Shown here one piece after another: positions 17,229-25,582 of a DNA stretch of 64,000 bases. The DNA comes from Piscinibacter sp047600445. GTDB taxonomy: Bacteria > Pseudomonadota > Gammaproteobacteria > Burkholderiales > Burkholderiaceae_C. Position 1 is the stretch's first letter. Every line of letters begins with the position of its first letter. The stretch spans positions 767,102 through 831,101 of the forward strand of contig NZ_JASGKT010000001.1 of assembly GCF_047600445.1 (NCBI RefSeq). The letters are read 5' to 3'. The translations under genes and the position numbers were made by a program. The notes beneath the pieces were generated by a model that had not been told where the DNA came from, made no database searches, and saw nothing but the letters and a program-made list of their open reading frames with translations.

Positions 17229-18994
17229 CGATGCTGCGCCGCAATCTGCTCATCGCCTTCGTGGTGCTGGTGGCGGCCCTGCCGCTGCTGCCGGTGCCCG
17301 AGTTCTGGATCACCCAGGCCAACTACATCGGCCTGTATTCGCTGGTGGCCATCGGCCTGGTGCTGCTGACCGGCGTGGCCGGCCTGACCAGCTTCGGCCA
17401 GGCGGCCTTCGTCGGCATGGGCGCCTACACGGCCGCCTACCTGACGCTGACCCACGGCGTCTCGCCGTGGATCACGGTGTGGATCGGCCTGGCCTTCACC
17501 TACGTCGCCGCGCTGCTGCTGGGCTGGATCACGCTGCGCATGTCGGGCCACTTCCTGCCGCTGGCCACCATCGCCTGGGGCCTGAGCCTGTACTACCTGC
17601 TCGGCAACATCGACGCGCTGGGCAAGTACGACGGCCTGCTCGGCATTCCGGCGCTGGAGCTCTTCGGCCTGACGCTGAACACCGGCCGCAGCTTCTACTT
17701 CCTGCTCTGGCTGCTGGTGCTGCTGGCGGCGTTCGGCGCGATCCGGCTGCTCGACTCGCGCACCGGCCGCGCGCTGCGCGCCGTCAAGGGCGGCACGACG
17801 ATGGCCGAGGCGATGGGCGTCAACACCTTCGGCCTGAAGGTCACCGCCTTCGTGCTCGCCGCGCTGCTGGCCAGCGTGTCGGGCTGGCTGTTCGCGCACT
17901 TCCAGCGCACGGTCAATCCGTCGCCGTTCGGGCTGAACAAGGGCATCGAGTACCTGTTCATGGCGGTGATCGGCGGCGTCGGCCACGTGTGGGGCGCGAT
18001 CGTCGGCTCCACCGTCGTCAAGGTGATGGAGGAGCAGTTGCAGGACTGGCTGCCGCGCCTGTTCGGCACCAGCGGCAACTACGAAGTCATCGTGTTCGGC
18101 ATCCTGCTGATCCTGGTGCTGCAGTACGCGCGCGACGGCATCTGGGCCTTCGTCGAGGCGCGCTTCCCGAAGCCGCAGCGCGCGGTCGACTGGGGCGACG
18201 CCGAGCCGCTGCCGCAGCGCGAGCAGCCGCCGCGCGGCGAGGTGGTGCTGGACGTGCAGGACGCGCGCAAGGAGTTCGGCGGGCTGGTGGCCGTCAACGA
18301 CGTGAGCTTCCAGGTGCGTGCCGGCCAGATCCTCGGCCTGATCGGGCCGAACGGCGCCGGCAAGTCGACCACCTTCAACCTCGTCACCGGCGTGCTGCCG
18401 GCCACGCGCGGCAAGGTGCTGCTGCGCGGCCAGCCGGTGCAGAGCCTGCCCTCGCGCGAGATCGCCGCGCGCGGCGTGGCGCGCACCTTCCAGCACGTCA
18501 AGATGATCCCGACCATGACGGTGCTGGAGAACGTCGCGCTCGGCGCGCACCTGCGCGGCAAGGCCGGCGTGGCCGCGGCCGTGCTGCGCCTGGACCGCGG
18601 CGAGGAGAAGCGCCTGCTGCGCGAGGCGCAGAAGCAGCTCGAGCGCATCGGCATGGGCGAGCGCATGCACGAGCTGGCCGGCAACCTGGCGCTGGGCCCG
18701 CAGCGGCTGATGGAGATCGCGCGCGCGCTGTGCGCCGACCCGATGCTGCTGCTGCTCGACGAACCCGCCGCCGGCCTGCGCCTGAAGGAGAAGCAGGCGC
18801 TGGCCGCCGTGCTGCGCCAGTTGCGCGACGAGGGCATGGCGATCCTGCTGGTCGAGCACGACATGGACCTCGTGATGGGCCTGGTCGACCGCGTGGTGGT
18901 GATGGAGTTCGGCACCAAGCTGATCGAGGGCACGCCGGAGGAGGTGCAGGCGAGCCCCGCGGTGCGCGCGGCCTACCTCGGCACGGAGCATTGA
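17225..18994 (+). CDS. livMG: Fused LivM permease-LivG ATPase (system 2)
   Basis: One 589-aa reading frame carries a LivM permease (about 1-315, with GVAGLTSFGQAAFVGMGAYT) joined by a proline/glutamine-rich linker to a LivG ATPase (about 335-589). The ATPase has Walker A GPNGAGKST, the LivG-type signature LALGPQRLMEIA, Walker B LLLLDEPAAGL, the H-loop LVEHDMD and the end YLGTEH. No stop or frameshift separates the parts, so the fusion looks real. The protein would tie permease and ATPase one-to-one in the importer. Confidence 0.92.
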   Translation: MTMLRRNLLIAFVVLVAALPLLPVPEFWITQANYIGLYSLVAIGLVLLTGVAGLTSFGQAAFVGMGAYTAAYLTLTHGVSPWITVWIGLAFTYVAALLLGWITLRMSGHFLPLATIAWGLSLYYLLGNIDALGKYDGLLGIPALELFGLTLNTGRSFYFLLWLLVLLAAFGAIRLLDSRTGRALRAVKGGTTMAEAMGVNTFGLKVTAFVLAALLASVSGWLFAHFQRTVNPSPFGLNKGIEYLFMAVIGGVGHVWGAIVGSTVVKVMEEQLQDWLPRLFGTSGNYEVIVFGILLILVLQYARDGIWAFVEARFPKPQRAVDWGDAEPLPQREQPPRGEVVLDVQDARKEFGGLVAVNDVSFQVRAGQILGLIGPNGAGKSTTFNLVTGVLPATRGKVLLRGQPVQSLPSREIAARGVARTFQHVKMIPTMTVLENVALGAHLRGKAGVAAAVLRLDRGEEKRLLREAQKQLERIGMGERMHELAGNLALGPQRLMEIARALCADPMLLLLDEPAAGLRLKEKQALAAVLRQLRDEGMAILLVEHDMDLVMGLVDRVVVMEFGTKLIEGTPEEVQASPAVRAAYLGTEH

Positions 18995-19000
18995 ATGAAA

Positions 19001-19066
19001 CCCCCAAGCTCACTTCGTTCGCGGCCCCCCGAGGGGGCGCTCGCCTGCCTTGGGACGGCCCGGCGG
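19001..19066. repeat. Repeat family B, copy 2
   Basis: It starts CCCCCAAGCTCACTTCGTTC, followed by a GCCCCC/GGGGGC hairpin and CTTGGGACGGCCCGGC. It sits between the livM-livG fusion and livF of system 2. Its 3' end runs into the GGGAGG ribosome-binding site of livF. Confidence 0.75.
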
Positions 19067-19074
19067 GAGGCGCC

Positions 19075-19815
19075 ATGAGCGAACTGATCCTCGATGTGAA
19101 AGACCTGCACGCCGGCTACGGCCGCGCCGAGGTGCTGCACGGGCTGAACCTGCAAGCCAGGAAGGGCAGCGTGGTCACCGTGATCGGCCCGAACGGCGCC
19201 GGCAAGTCGACGCTGCTCAACGCGCTGATGGGCGTGCTGCCCTCGCGCGGCGGCATCGCCTACCGCGGCCAGCCGATCGGCACCAAGGCGCTGGAAGAGC
19301 GCGTGATGCAGGGCATCGCGCTGGTGCCTGAGACGCGCGCGCTGTTCGGCACCATGCCGGTGGAAGACAACCTGCTGCTCGGCGGCTACCGGCAGGTGCT
19401 GCTCGGCAACAAGGGCGCGGCGCAGATGCTGGAGCAGGTCTACACGCTGTTCCCGCGCCTGAAGGAGCGCCGCGCGCAGCTCGCCGGCACGCTGTCGGGC
19501 GGCGAGCGCCAGATGCTCGCGGTCGGCCGCGCGCTGATGAGCCGGCCCGAGCTGCTGATGCTCGACGAGCCCAGCCTCGGCCTCGCGCCGCTGGTGGTCA
19601 AGGAGATCTTCCGCACCATCGAGAAGCTGCGCGCCACCGGCGTGACCATCCTGCTGGTCGAGCAGAACGCGCGCGCCGCGCTGGAGGTGGCCGACCACGG
19701 CTACGTGCTGGAGATGGGCGAGATCGCGCTCGAGGGCCCGGCCGAGGCGCTGGCCCGCGACTCGCGCGTGATCGACACCTACCTCGGTGCCGCGCGCCAG
19801 AAGACCTCCGCCTGA
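19075..19815 (+). CDS. livF: LIV-type ABC transporter ATPase LivF (system 2)
   Basis: ATPase of 246 aa. Walker A is GPNGAGKST, the signature LSGGERQM, Walker B LMLDEPSLGLAP and the switch region LVEQNAR. The start ATG 19075 is preceded by GGGAGG at 19065-19070. It completes the importer of the aromatic-acid cluster and is followed 12 bp later by the acyl-CoA dehydrogenase. Confidence 0.93.
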   Translation: MSELILDVKDLHAGYGRAEVLHGLNLQARKGSVVTVIGPNGAGKSTLLNALMGVLPSRGGIAYRGQPIGTKALEERVMQGIALVPETRALFGTMPVEDNLLLGGYRQVLLGNKGAAQMLEQVYTLFPRLKERRAQLAGTLSGGERQMLAVGRALMSRPELLMLDEPSLGLAPLVVKEIFRTIEKLRATGVTILLVEQNARAALEVADHGYVLEMGEIALEGPAEALARDSRVIDTYLGAARQKTSA

Positions 19816-19827
19816 GCCGCCGCCGCG

Positions 19828-21579
19828 ATGTGGCACTACGACGCGCCGCTGCGCGACATGCGCTATGTGATCGAGGACGTGCTGGGCCTGCCGGCGCAGT
19901 GGGCGGCGCTGCCCGCCTTCGCCGAACTGGACGCGCCCACCGCGCGCCGGGTGCTGGACGAGGCCGCACGCTTCGCCACCGAGGTGCTGGCGCCGACCAA
20001 CGCGCCGGGCGATCTGGAAGGCTGCAGCTTCGCCGATGGCGAGGTGCGCACGCCGCGTGGTTTCAAGCAGGCCTACCGCGCCTTCGTCGAAGCCGGCTGG
20101 CCGGCGCTGGCCTGCGATCCGGCCGTCGGCGGGCAGGGGCTGCCGCAGGTGCTCAACGCCGCGCTCTACGAGATGCTCGCCGCGGCCAACCACGCCTGGA
20201 CCATGTACCCGGGGCTGCTGCACGGTGCCTACGAATGCCTGCACCTGCATGCCTCGGATGAGCTGAAGCAGCGCTATCTCGGCAAGGTGGTCAGCGGCGA
20301 ATGGCTCTCGACCATGTGCCTGACCGAGGCGCAGGCCGGCTCCGACCTCGGGCTGCTGGCCACGCGCGCGATGCCCGCGGCCGACGGCTCGTACCACCTG
20401 AAGGGCACCAAGATCTTCATCTCCGGCGGCGAACACGACCTGACGGACAACATCGTGCACCTCGTGCTCGCGCGGCTGCCCGACGCGCCCGCCGGCACCC
20501 GGGGCCTGTCGCTGTTCCTCGCGCCCAAGTTCCTGCCCGACGGCGCGCGCAACGCGCTGCGCTGCGACGGCATCGAGAAGAAGATGGGCATCAAGGGCAG
20601 CGCCACCTGCGTGATGAATTTCGACGGCGCCACCGGCTGGCTGGTCGGCGAGGCACACCGCGGCCTGCAGGCGATGTTCGCGATGATGAACGCGGCGCGG
20701 CTGCACGTGGCGCTGCAAGGCCTGGCGCACGCGCAGAACGCGCACCGCAACGCGGTGGTGTATGCGCACGAACGGCTGCAATCGCGCGCGCCGGTGCGCG
20801 GCGATGCCAAGGGCAGCGCCGACCCGATCGTGCTGCACCCCGCGATGCGCCGCACGCTGCTGCGCCAGCGCGTGCTGGTGGAGGGCGCGCGGCTGGTCGC
20901 CTACGAGGCCGCGCACCTGATCGACCTGGCCGCGCACGCCGCCGACGCCGCCGAGCGCGAGCGCGCGCAGGAGCAGGCGGCGCTGCTGACGCCGGTGCTC
21001 AAGGCCTTCCTCACCGACAACGGCTTCGCGCTCGCCAGCGACGCCCTGCAGGTGTTCGGCGGCCACGGCTACGTGCACGACTGGGGCGTCGAGCAGTGCG
21101 TGCGCGACGCGCGCATCGCGATGATCTACGAGGGCAGCAACCAGATCCAGGCGATCGACCTGGTGCTGCGCAAGCTGGTGGCCGACGGCGGCCGGAGGTT
21201 CGCGGCCTGGCTGGAGGCGCTGGCCGCCGCGCTGCCGGCCGGCGGCGCGCACGGCGCGGCGGCGGCGGCGCAACTGCGCCGCCTGGGCGCGCTGGCGGCC
21301 GACGTGGTGGCCGCCTCGCGCGAGGACGCCGAGCTGCCCTACCGCGTCGCCGACGACCTGCTGCGCGCCACCGCGCTGGCGCTGGTGGCGCAGGCCTGGG
21401 CGCGCGCCGACGCCGTCTCGGCGCGGCCCGAGCACGCCGGCGACGCCTTCCACGCCGCCAAGCGCGAGAGCGCGGCGCACTGCTTCGCCCACCTCGCGCC
21501 GGAGTTCGAGCACGCGCTCGCGCAGGCGCGCGCCGGCTGGCGGCCGTTTGCGCAGGTGGCGCTGCTGTCGCTGGCATGA
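19828..21579 (+). CDS. Acyl-CoA dehydrogenase (long, C-terminally extended type)
   Basis: FAD enzyme of 583 aa. It has the ACAD core with CLTEAQAGSDLG and HDLTDNIVHLVLARL in the middle domain, GGHGYVHDWGVEQCVRDARI, and the base Glu435 in MIYEGSNQIQAIDL. The extra C-terminal helical region matches the longer DmdC-type group. In this cluster it may introduce the double bond into a saturated phenylpropanoyl-CoA, feeding the crotonase step. Its stop overlaps the MarR gene start as ATGA. Confidence 0.88.
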   Translation: MWHYDAPLRDMRYVIEDVLGLPAQWAALPAFAELDAPTARRVLDEAARFATEVLAPTNAPGDLEGCSFADGEVRTPRGFKQAYRAFVEAGWPALACDPAVGGQGLPQVLNAALYEMLAAANHAWTMYPGLLHGAYECLHLHASDELKQRYLGKVVSGEWLSTMCLTEAQAGSDLGLLATRAMPAADGSYHLKGTKIFISGGEHDLTDNIVHLVLARLPDAPAGTRGLSLFLAPKFLPDGARNALRCDGIEKKMGIKGSATCVMNFDGATGWLVGEAHRGLQAMFAMMNAARLHVALQGLAHAQNAHRNAVVYAHERLQSRAPVRGDAKGSADPIVLHPAMRRTLLRQRVLVEGARLVAYEAAHLIDLAAHAADAAERERAQEQAALLTPVLKAFLTDNGFALASDALQVFGGHGYVHDWGVEQCVRDARIAMIYEGSNQIQAIDLVLRKLVADGGRRFAAWLEALAAALPAGGAHGAAAAAQLRRLGALAADVVAASREDAELPYRVADDLLRATALALVAQAWARADAVSARPEHAGDAFHAAKRESAAHCFAHLAPEFEHALAQARAGWRPFAQVALLSLA

Positions 21580-22034
21580 GCGCGCCCGGGCTCGACCATT
21601 CGAAGCTGACCAACCTGGTCGGCTACGTCGCCAGCCGCGCCGCCATCGTGCTGCGCCGGGATTTCGAGCGCGCGCTGGGGCCGCTCGGCCTGAAGGTGCT
21701 GGACTACTCGCTGCTGGTGCTGGTGGCCAGCAACCCCGAGGTCAACCAGAAGCAGCTCGGCGAGGCGCTCGACATCTCGGCGCCCAACATGGCGATCACG
21801 CTGGACCGCCTGGTCGAGCGCGGCTGGGTCGAGCGCGTGCGCAGCACGCAGGACCGCCGCGCGATGATCATCCACCTGACGCCGGCCGGCAGCGCGCTGG
21901 CCGCGCGCGCGCAGAAGATCGCCGCGACGATGGAGGAGAAGACGCTGGCCGTGCTCTCGCCGGCCGAGCGCGCGCTGCTGATCGAGCTGCTCGGCAAGGT
22001 CGGGTTGCGCGCGGGCAGACCCCGTTCGGGCTGA
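21576..22034 (+). CDS. MarR-family transcriptional regulator
   Basis: Winged-helix regulator of 152 aa. The recognition region is KQLGEALDISAPNMAITLDRLVERGWVERV, followed by the wing STQDRRAMIIHLT. As last gene of the hydroxycinnamate-type operon it is translationally coupled to the acyl-CoA dehydrogenase. MarR members in similar clusters (CouR) repress and respond to the CoA thioester. The final residues (GRPRSG) and the stop codon are encoded by the edge of repeat A at 22022, so the C terminus was shaped by the repeat. Confidence 0.88.
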   Translation: MSAPGLDHSKLTNLVGYVASRAAIVLRRDFERALGPLGLKVLDYSLLVLVASNPEVNQKQLGEALDISAPNMAITLDRLVERGWVERVRSTQDRRAMIIHLTPAGSALAARAQKIAATMEEKTLAVLSPAERALLIELLGKVGLRAGRPRSG

Positions 22035-22061
22035 GCCCTTCGACAGGCTCGGGGCGAACGG
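22022..22061. repeat. Repeat family A, copy 2
   Basis: The arms CCGTTCGGGCTGAGCC and GGCTCGGGGCGAACGG flank a short CTTCGACA centre, forming a hairpin between the convergent MarR and methyltransferase genes. The TGA of the MarR gene lies within the left arm. No T-tract follows on either strand. Confidence 0.8.
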
Positions 22062-22071
22062 CGGAAGTCCG

Positions 22072-23190
22072 TCAGCCCCAGACTTCGCGCGCCGTCTCCA
22101 CCACCAGCGCCAGCTTGCGCCGCTGGTCTTCCACCGCGATGTTGTTGCCGTGCACGGTGCTGGAGAAGCCGCACTGCGGCGACAGGCAGAGCTGGTCGAG
22201 CGGCGCGTACTTCGCGGCTTCCTCGATGCGGCGCTTCAGGCCGTCCTTGCTTTCCAGTTGGCCGAACTTGGTGGTCACGAGGCCGAGCACGACGATCTTG
22301 CCCTTGGGCAGGAAGCGCAGCGGGCGGAAGTCGCCCGAGCGCTCGTCGTCGTACTCGAGGAAGAAGGCGTCGAGGTTCATCTCCGCCAGCAGCGCCTCGG
22401 CCACCGGCTCGTAGTTGCCGGCCGCCGCGTGCGTGCTCTTGAAGTTGCCGCGGCACAGGTGCATCGCCAGCGTCATGCCGGCCGGCTTCAGCGCCACCAC
22501 CTTGTTGATGAACTTCGCGTAGCGGTGCGGCAGCTCGTTGGGGTCGTCGCCGCGCTGGCGCGCCGCCTCGCGCATCTTCTCGTCGCACAGGTAGGCGAGG
22601 TTGGTGTCGTCCATCTGCACGTAGCGGCAGCCGGCGTCGTAGAGCGATTGCAGCTCCTCGCCGTAGGCCTTGGCCACGTCGTCGTAGAAGGCCGGCTCCA
22701 GCTCGGGGTAGGCCTCGCGGCTGATGCCGGCGCGCCCGCCGCGGAAGTGCAGCATCGTCGGGCTGGGGATCGTCACCTTCGGCGTCAGGCCGGCGGCCAC
22801 CTGGCTCTTCAGGTACTCGAAATCGGCCTTCTGGATGTCCTTGACGTGCCTGACCTTGTCGGTCACGCGGATCACCGGCGGCGCCAGCTCCTCGCTGCCG
22901 TCGGGCTTGCGGATCGTGACCGGGATGTCGGTCTTCACGCCGCCGAGCTGCTCGAGGAAGTCGATGTGGAAGTAGGTGCGGCGGAACTCGCCGTCGGTGA
23001 TGGACTGCAGGCCGACGTCCTGCTGGAACTTCACGATCTCGGTGATCGCCTTGTCCTCCACCGCGCGGAGCTGCTCGGCGCTTATCGTCTTGCGGGCGAA
23101 GAACTGTTCGCGCGCTTCGAGCAGGTAGCCCGGGCGCAGGAAGCTGCCGACGTGGTCGGCGCGGAACGGCGGGGTGGTGCGTGCGGTCAT
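22072..23190 (-). CDS. Core-MetE-like (cobalamin-independent methionine synthase family) methyltransferase
   Basis: Protein of 372 aa matching only the C-terminal catalytic half of MetE. The zinc-ligand regions MHLCRGN, FFLEYDDERSGDF and LCLSPQCGFSS are present, plus VQMDDTNLAYL. It lacks the N-terminal half needed for folate-polyglutamate binding in full MetE. Core-MetE proteins can use methylcobalamin or other methyl donors. The start at 23190 has a GGAG box. It is divergent from an importer operon, so the transported compound could be a methylated substrate; this is a guess. Confidence 0.8.
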   Translation of the reverse strand: MTARTTPPFRADHVGSFLRPGYLLEAREQFFARKTISAEQLRAVEDKAITEIVKFQQDVGLQSITDGEFRRTYFHIDFLEQLGGVKTDIPVTIRKPDGSEELAPPVIRVTDKVRHVKDIQKADFEYLKSQVAAGLTPKVTIPSPTMLHFRGGRAGISREAYPELEPAFYDDVAKAYGEELQSLYDAGCRYVQMDDTNLAYLCDEKMREAARQRGDDPNELPHRYAKFINKVVALKPAGMTLAMHLCRGNFKSTHAAAGNYEPVAEALLAEMNLDAFFLEYDDERSGDFRPLRFLPKGKIVVLGLVTTKFGQLESKDGLKRRIEEAAKYAPLDQLCLSPQCGFSSTVHGNNIAVEDQRRKLALVVETAREVWG

Positions 23191-23230
23191 GCGAATGTCT
23201 CCGGAATGCTGGGGTCGTCGCACGATGATA

Positions 23231-23266
23231 GGCATGCCGGAGGCGCCGCGGGCGCCTCGCCATGCC
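23231..23266. repeat. Strong GC-rich inverted repeat in a divergent spacer
   Basis: The left arm GGCATGCCGGAGGCGCC (23231-23247), a GCG loop and the right arm GGCGCCTCGCCATGCC (23251-23266) form a nearly perfect hairpin. It lies 40 bp upstream of the methyltransferase start and 177 bp upstream of the binding-protein start. The remaining bases 23267-23442 hold no feature I recognise beyond the GGAG box at 23430. Whether it acts as a leader hairpin or an operator is open. Confidence 0.55.
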
Positions 23267-23442
23267 GGTTTGCGATAGCTGCTAGTGGGCGCCGCCCGTT
23301 GTCCGCCGCCCGCTGCGCCCGCACGATCCCGGCCCAACGCACGACGCGCCGCCGGCTCAGGGTTCTCCCTGAAGGTGAAGCCCACGATGGGCCGGTCGCG
23401 GACCGGCGCGACAATCGGGCCCCCTCCCTGGAGACGACTCTC

Positions 23443-24621
23443 ATGCAAAAGCGCACCGCCCTGCGCGGCCTCGCCGCCGTGACCCTGATCTCGGGCCTGG
23501 GCCTGTCGGGCTCGCCGGCCCTGGCCGCCGACCCGATCAAGATCGGCCTGATCCTGCCGATGACCGGCCAGCAGGCCAGCACCGGGCGCCAGGTCGAGGC
23601 GGGCGTGCGGCTCTACATGACGCAGAACAACCCGGTGATCAACGGCCGCAAGGTCGAGGTGGTCGTCAAGGACGACGCCACCGTGCCCGACACCACGCGC
23701 CGCCTCGCGCAGGAACTGGTGGTGCAGGAGAAGGTGGTCGCGCTGGCCGGCTTCGGCATCACGCCGGCGGCGATGGCCACCGCGCCGATCGCCACGCAGT
23801 CGAAGACGCCGATGGTCGTGATGGCCGCCGCCACCTCGGCGATCACCGAGGCCTCGCCCTACGCGGTGCGCAGCAGCTTCACGCTGCCGCAGGCCTCGGT
23901 GGCGCTGGCCGAGTGGGCCAACAAGAACGGCATCAAGAAGGTGGTCACGCTGGTCAGCGACTACGCGCCCGGCATCGACGCCGAGAAGTACTTCGCCGAC
24001 CGCATCGTGCTGAACAGCGGCACGGTGATGGACAAGCTGCGCACGCCGCTGCGCAGCCCCGACTTCGCGCCGGTGCTGCAGAAGGTGCGCGACGCCAAGC
24101 CCGACGCGCTGTTCGTGTTCCTGCCCTCGGGCCAGGGCGCGGCCTTCATGAAGCAGTTCGCCGAGCGCGGGCTGGACAAGTCGGGCATCCGCCTGATCGG
24201 CACCGGCGACATCACCGATGACGACCAGCTCAACGACATGGGCGACGTGGCGCTGGGCGTGGTCACCGCGCACCACTACGCGGCGGCGCACAAGTCGGCG
24301 GTGAACCAGAAGTTCGTCGAGGCCTTCAAGAAGGCCAACAACGGCCTGCGCCCGAACTTCATGGCGGTGGGCGGCTACGATGGCGCGCGCATCATCGTCG
24401 AGGCCCTGAAGGCCACCAAGGGCGCCGGCGGCGAGCCGCTGCTCAACGCGATGAAGGGCCAGGTGTTCGAGAGCCCGCGCGGCCAGGTGCTGATCGACGG
24501 CCAGACGCGAGACATCGTGCACGACATGTACATCCGCAAGGTCGAGCGCGTCGGCGGCGAACTCCAGAACGTCGAGTTCGACGCCATCAAGGCCATGAAA
24601 GACCCCGGAAAGTCGAAATGA
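23443..24621 (+). CDS. LIV-type ABC periplasmic binding protein (system 3)
   Basis: Binding protein of 392 aa. The signal peptide ends around GSPALAA, and the mature part begins DPIKIGLILPMTGQQASTGRQ. Peripla_BP_6 features include VKDDATVPDTTRRLAQELV and FLPSGQGAAFMKQF. A GGAG box lies upstream of ATG 23443. It is first in a full importer operon. The ligand is unknown; lack of an adjacent catabolic enzyme on the same strand leaves it open. Confidence 0.88.
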   Translation: MQKRTALRGLAAVTLISGLGLSGSPALAADPIKIGLILPMTGQQASTGRQVEAGVRLYMTQNNPVINGRKVEVVVKDDATVPDTTRRLAQELVVQEKVVALAGFGITPAAMATAPIATQSKTPMVVMAAATSAITEASPYAVRSSFTLPQASVALAEWANKNGIKKVVTLVSDYAPGIDAEKYFADRIVLNSGTVMDKLRTPLRSPDFAPVLQKVRDAKPDALFVFLPSGQGAAFMKQFAERGLDKSGIRLIGTGDITDDDQLNDMGDVALGVVTAHHYAAAHKSAVNQKFVEAFKKANNGLRPNFMAVGGYDGARIIVEALKATKGAGGEPLLNAMKGQVFESPRGQVLIDGQTRDIVHDMYIRKVERVGGELQNVEFDAIKAMKDPGKSK

Positions 24622-24677
24622 CCCCCCCGGAGCGCCTCACGGCGCTCCCCCCAGGGGGCGCCGCCAGCGGCCCGGCA
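24622..24677. repeat. Repeat family B, copy 3
   Basis: The C-run, an inner GGAGCGCC/GGCGCTCC inverted repeat, a CCCCC/GGGGG hairpin and the closing GCGGCCCGGC place it in family B. It starts directly after the binding-protein stop codon and precedes livH of system 3, the same position as copy 1 in system 2. Confidence 0.7.
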
Positions 24678-24721
24678 AAGCCGGTTCCGCGGCGGTCGCT
24701 TGACTCCACTGCGCACCGTTC

Positions 24722-25582
24722 ATGTTGACGCTTCTCTTCGACGGCATCGCCTACGGCATGCTGCTGTTCGTGCTCGCGGTCGGGCTGGCCGTGACGCTCG
24801 GGTTGATGAACTTCATCAACCTCGCGCACGGCGCCTTCGCGATGGCCGGCGGCTACGTCACCGTGCTGCTGATGGAGCGCGCCGGGGTTCCTTTCCTCGT
24901 CACGCTGCCGCTGGCCTTCCTGCTGCCGGCGCTGGTCGGCGCGGTGGCCGAGCGGCTGCTGTACCGGCCGATGTACCACCGCCCGCACCTCGACCACGTG
25001 CTGTTCTCGATCGGCATCGTGTTCATGTCGGTGGCGGCGGTCGACTACCTGGTCGGCTCGCAGCAGCAGATCATCAAGCTGCCCGAGTTCCTGCTGGGCC
25101 GCTTCGAGATCGCCGGCGTGGGCATCGGGCGCTATCGCCTCTTCATCGTGGTCGTCTGCCTGGTGCTGACCGCGGTGCTGCAACTGATCCTGGCGCGCAC
25201 GCGCTTCGGCAGCCGGCTGCGCGCCTCGGTGGACGATCCGCGCGTGGCCGCGGGCCTGGGCATCAACGTCAACCAGGTGTTCAGCGTCACCTTCGCGGTC
25301 GGCTCGGGCCTGGCCGGCCTGGGCGGCGCGCTCGGCGCCGAGGTGCTGGGTCTGGACCCGAGCTTCCCGCTCAAGTTCATGATCTATTTCCTGATCGTGG
25401 TCTCGGTCGGCGGCACCACCACCATCACCGGCCCGCTGCTGGCGGCGCTGCTGCTGGGCATCGCCGACGTGTTCGGCAAGTACTACGTGCCCAAGCTGGG
25501 CGCCTTCGTCGTCTACACGCTGATGGTGGTGATCCTGTTCTGGCGCCCGCAGGGCCTGTTCGGAAGGGCGGCGACCAAATGA
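24722..25582 (+). CDS. livH: LIV-type ABC permease LivH (system 3)
   Basis: Permease of 286 aa with eight or nine membrane segments. The signature LGLMNFINLAHGAFAMAGGY is near residues 30-49, and the C-terminal block FGKYYVPKLGAFVVYTLMVV leads to FWRPQGLFG. The stop overlaps livM as ATGA. Confidence 0.93.
   Translation: MLTLLFDGIAYGMLLFVLAVGLAVTLGLMNFINLAHGAFAMAGGYVTVLLMERAGVPFLVTLPLAFLLPALVGAVAERLLYRPMYHRPHLDHVLFSIGIVFMSVAAVDYLVGSQQQIIKLPEFLLGRFEIAGVGIGRYRLFIVVVCLVLTAVLQLILARTRFGSRLRASVDDPRVAAGLGINVNQVFSVTFAVGSGLAGLGGALGAEVLGLDPSFPLKFMIYFLIVVSVGGTTTITGPLLAALLLGIADVFGKYYVPKLGAFVVYTLMVVILFWRPQGLFGRAATK

Noticed and set aside
18700..18730. Degenerate ABC signature in the fused LivG as sign of inactivity
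   Set aside because: LivG proteins normally have a non-canonical L-x-x-G-x-x-R signature; all four LivG domains here show it.
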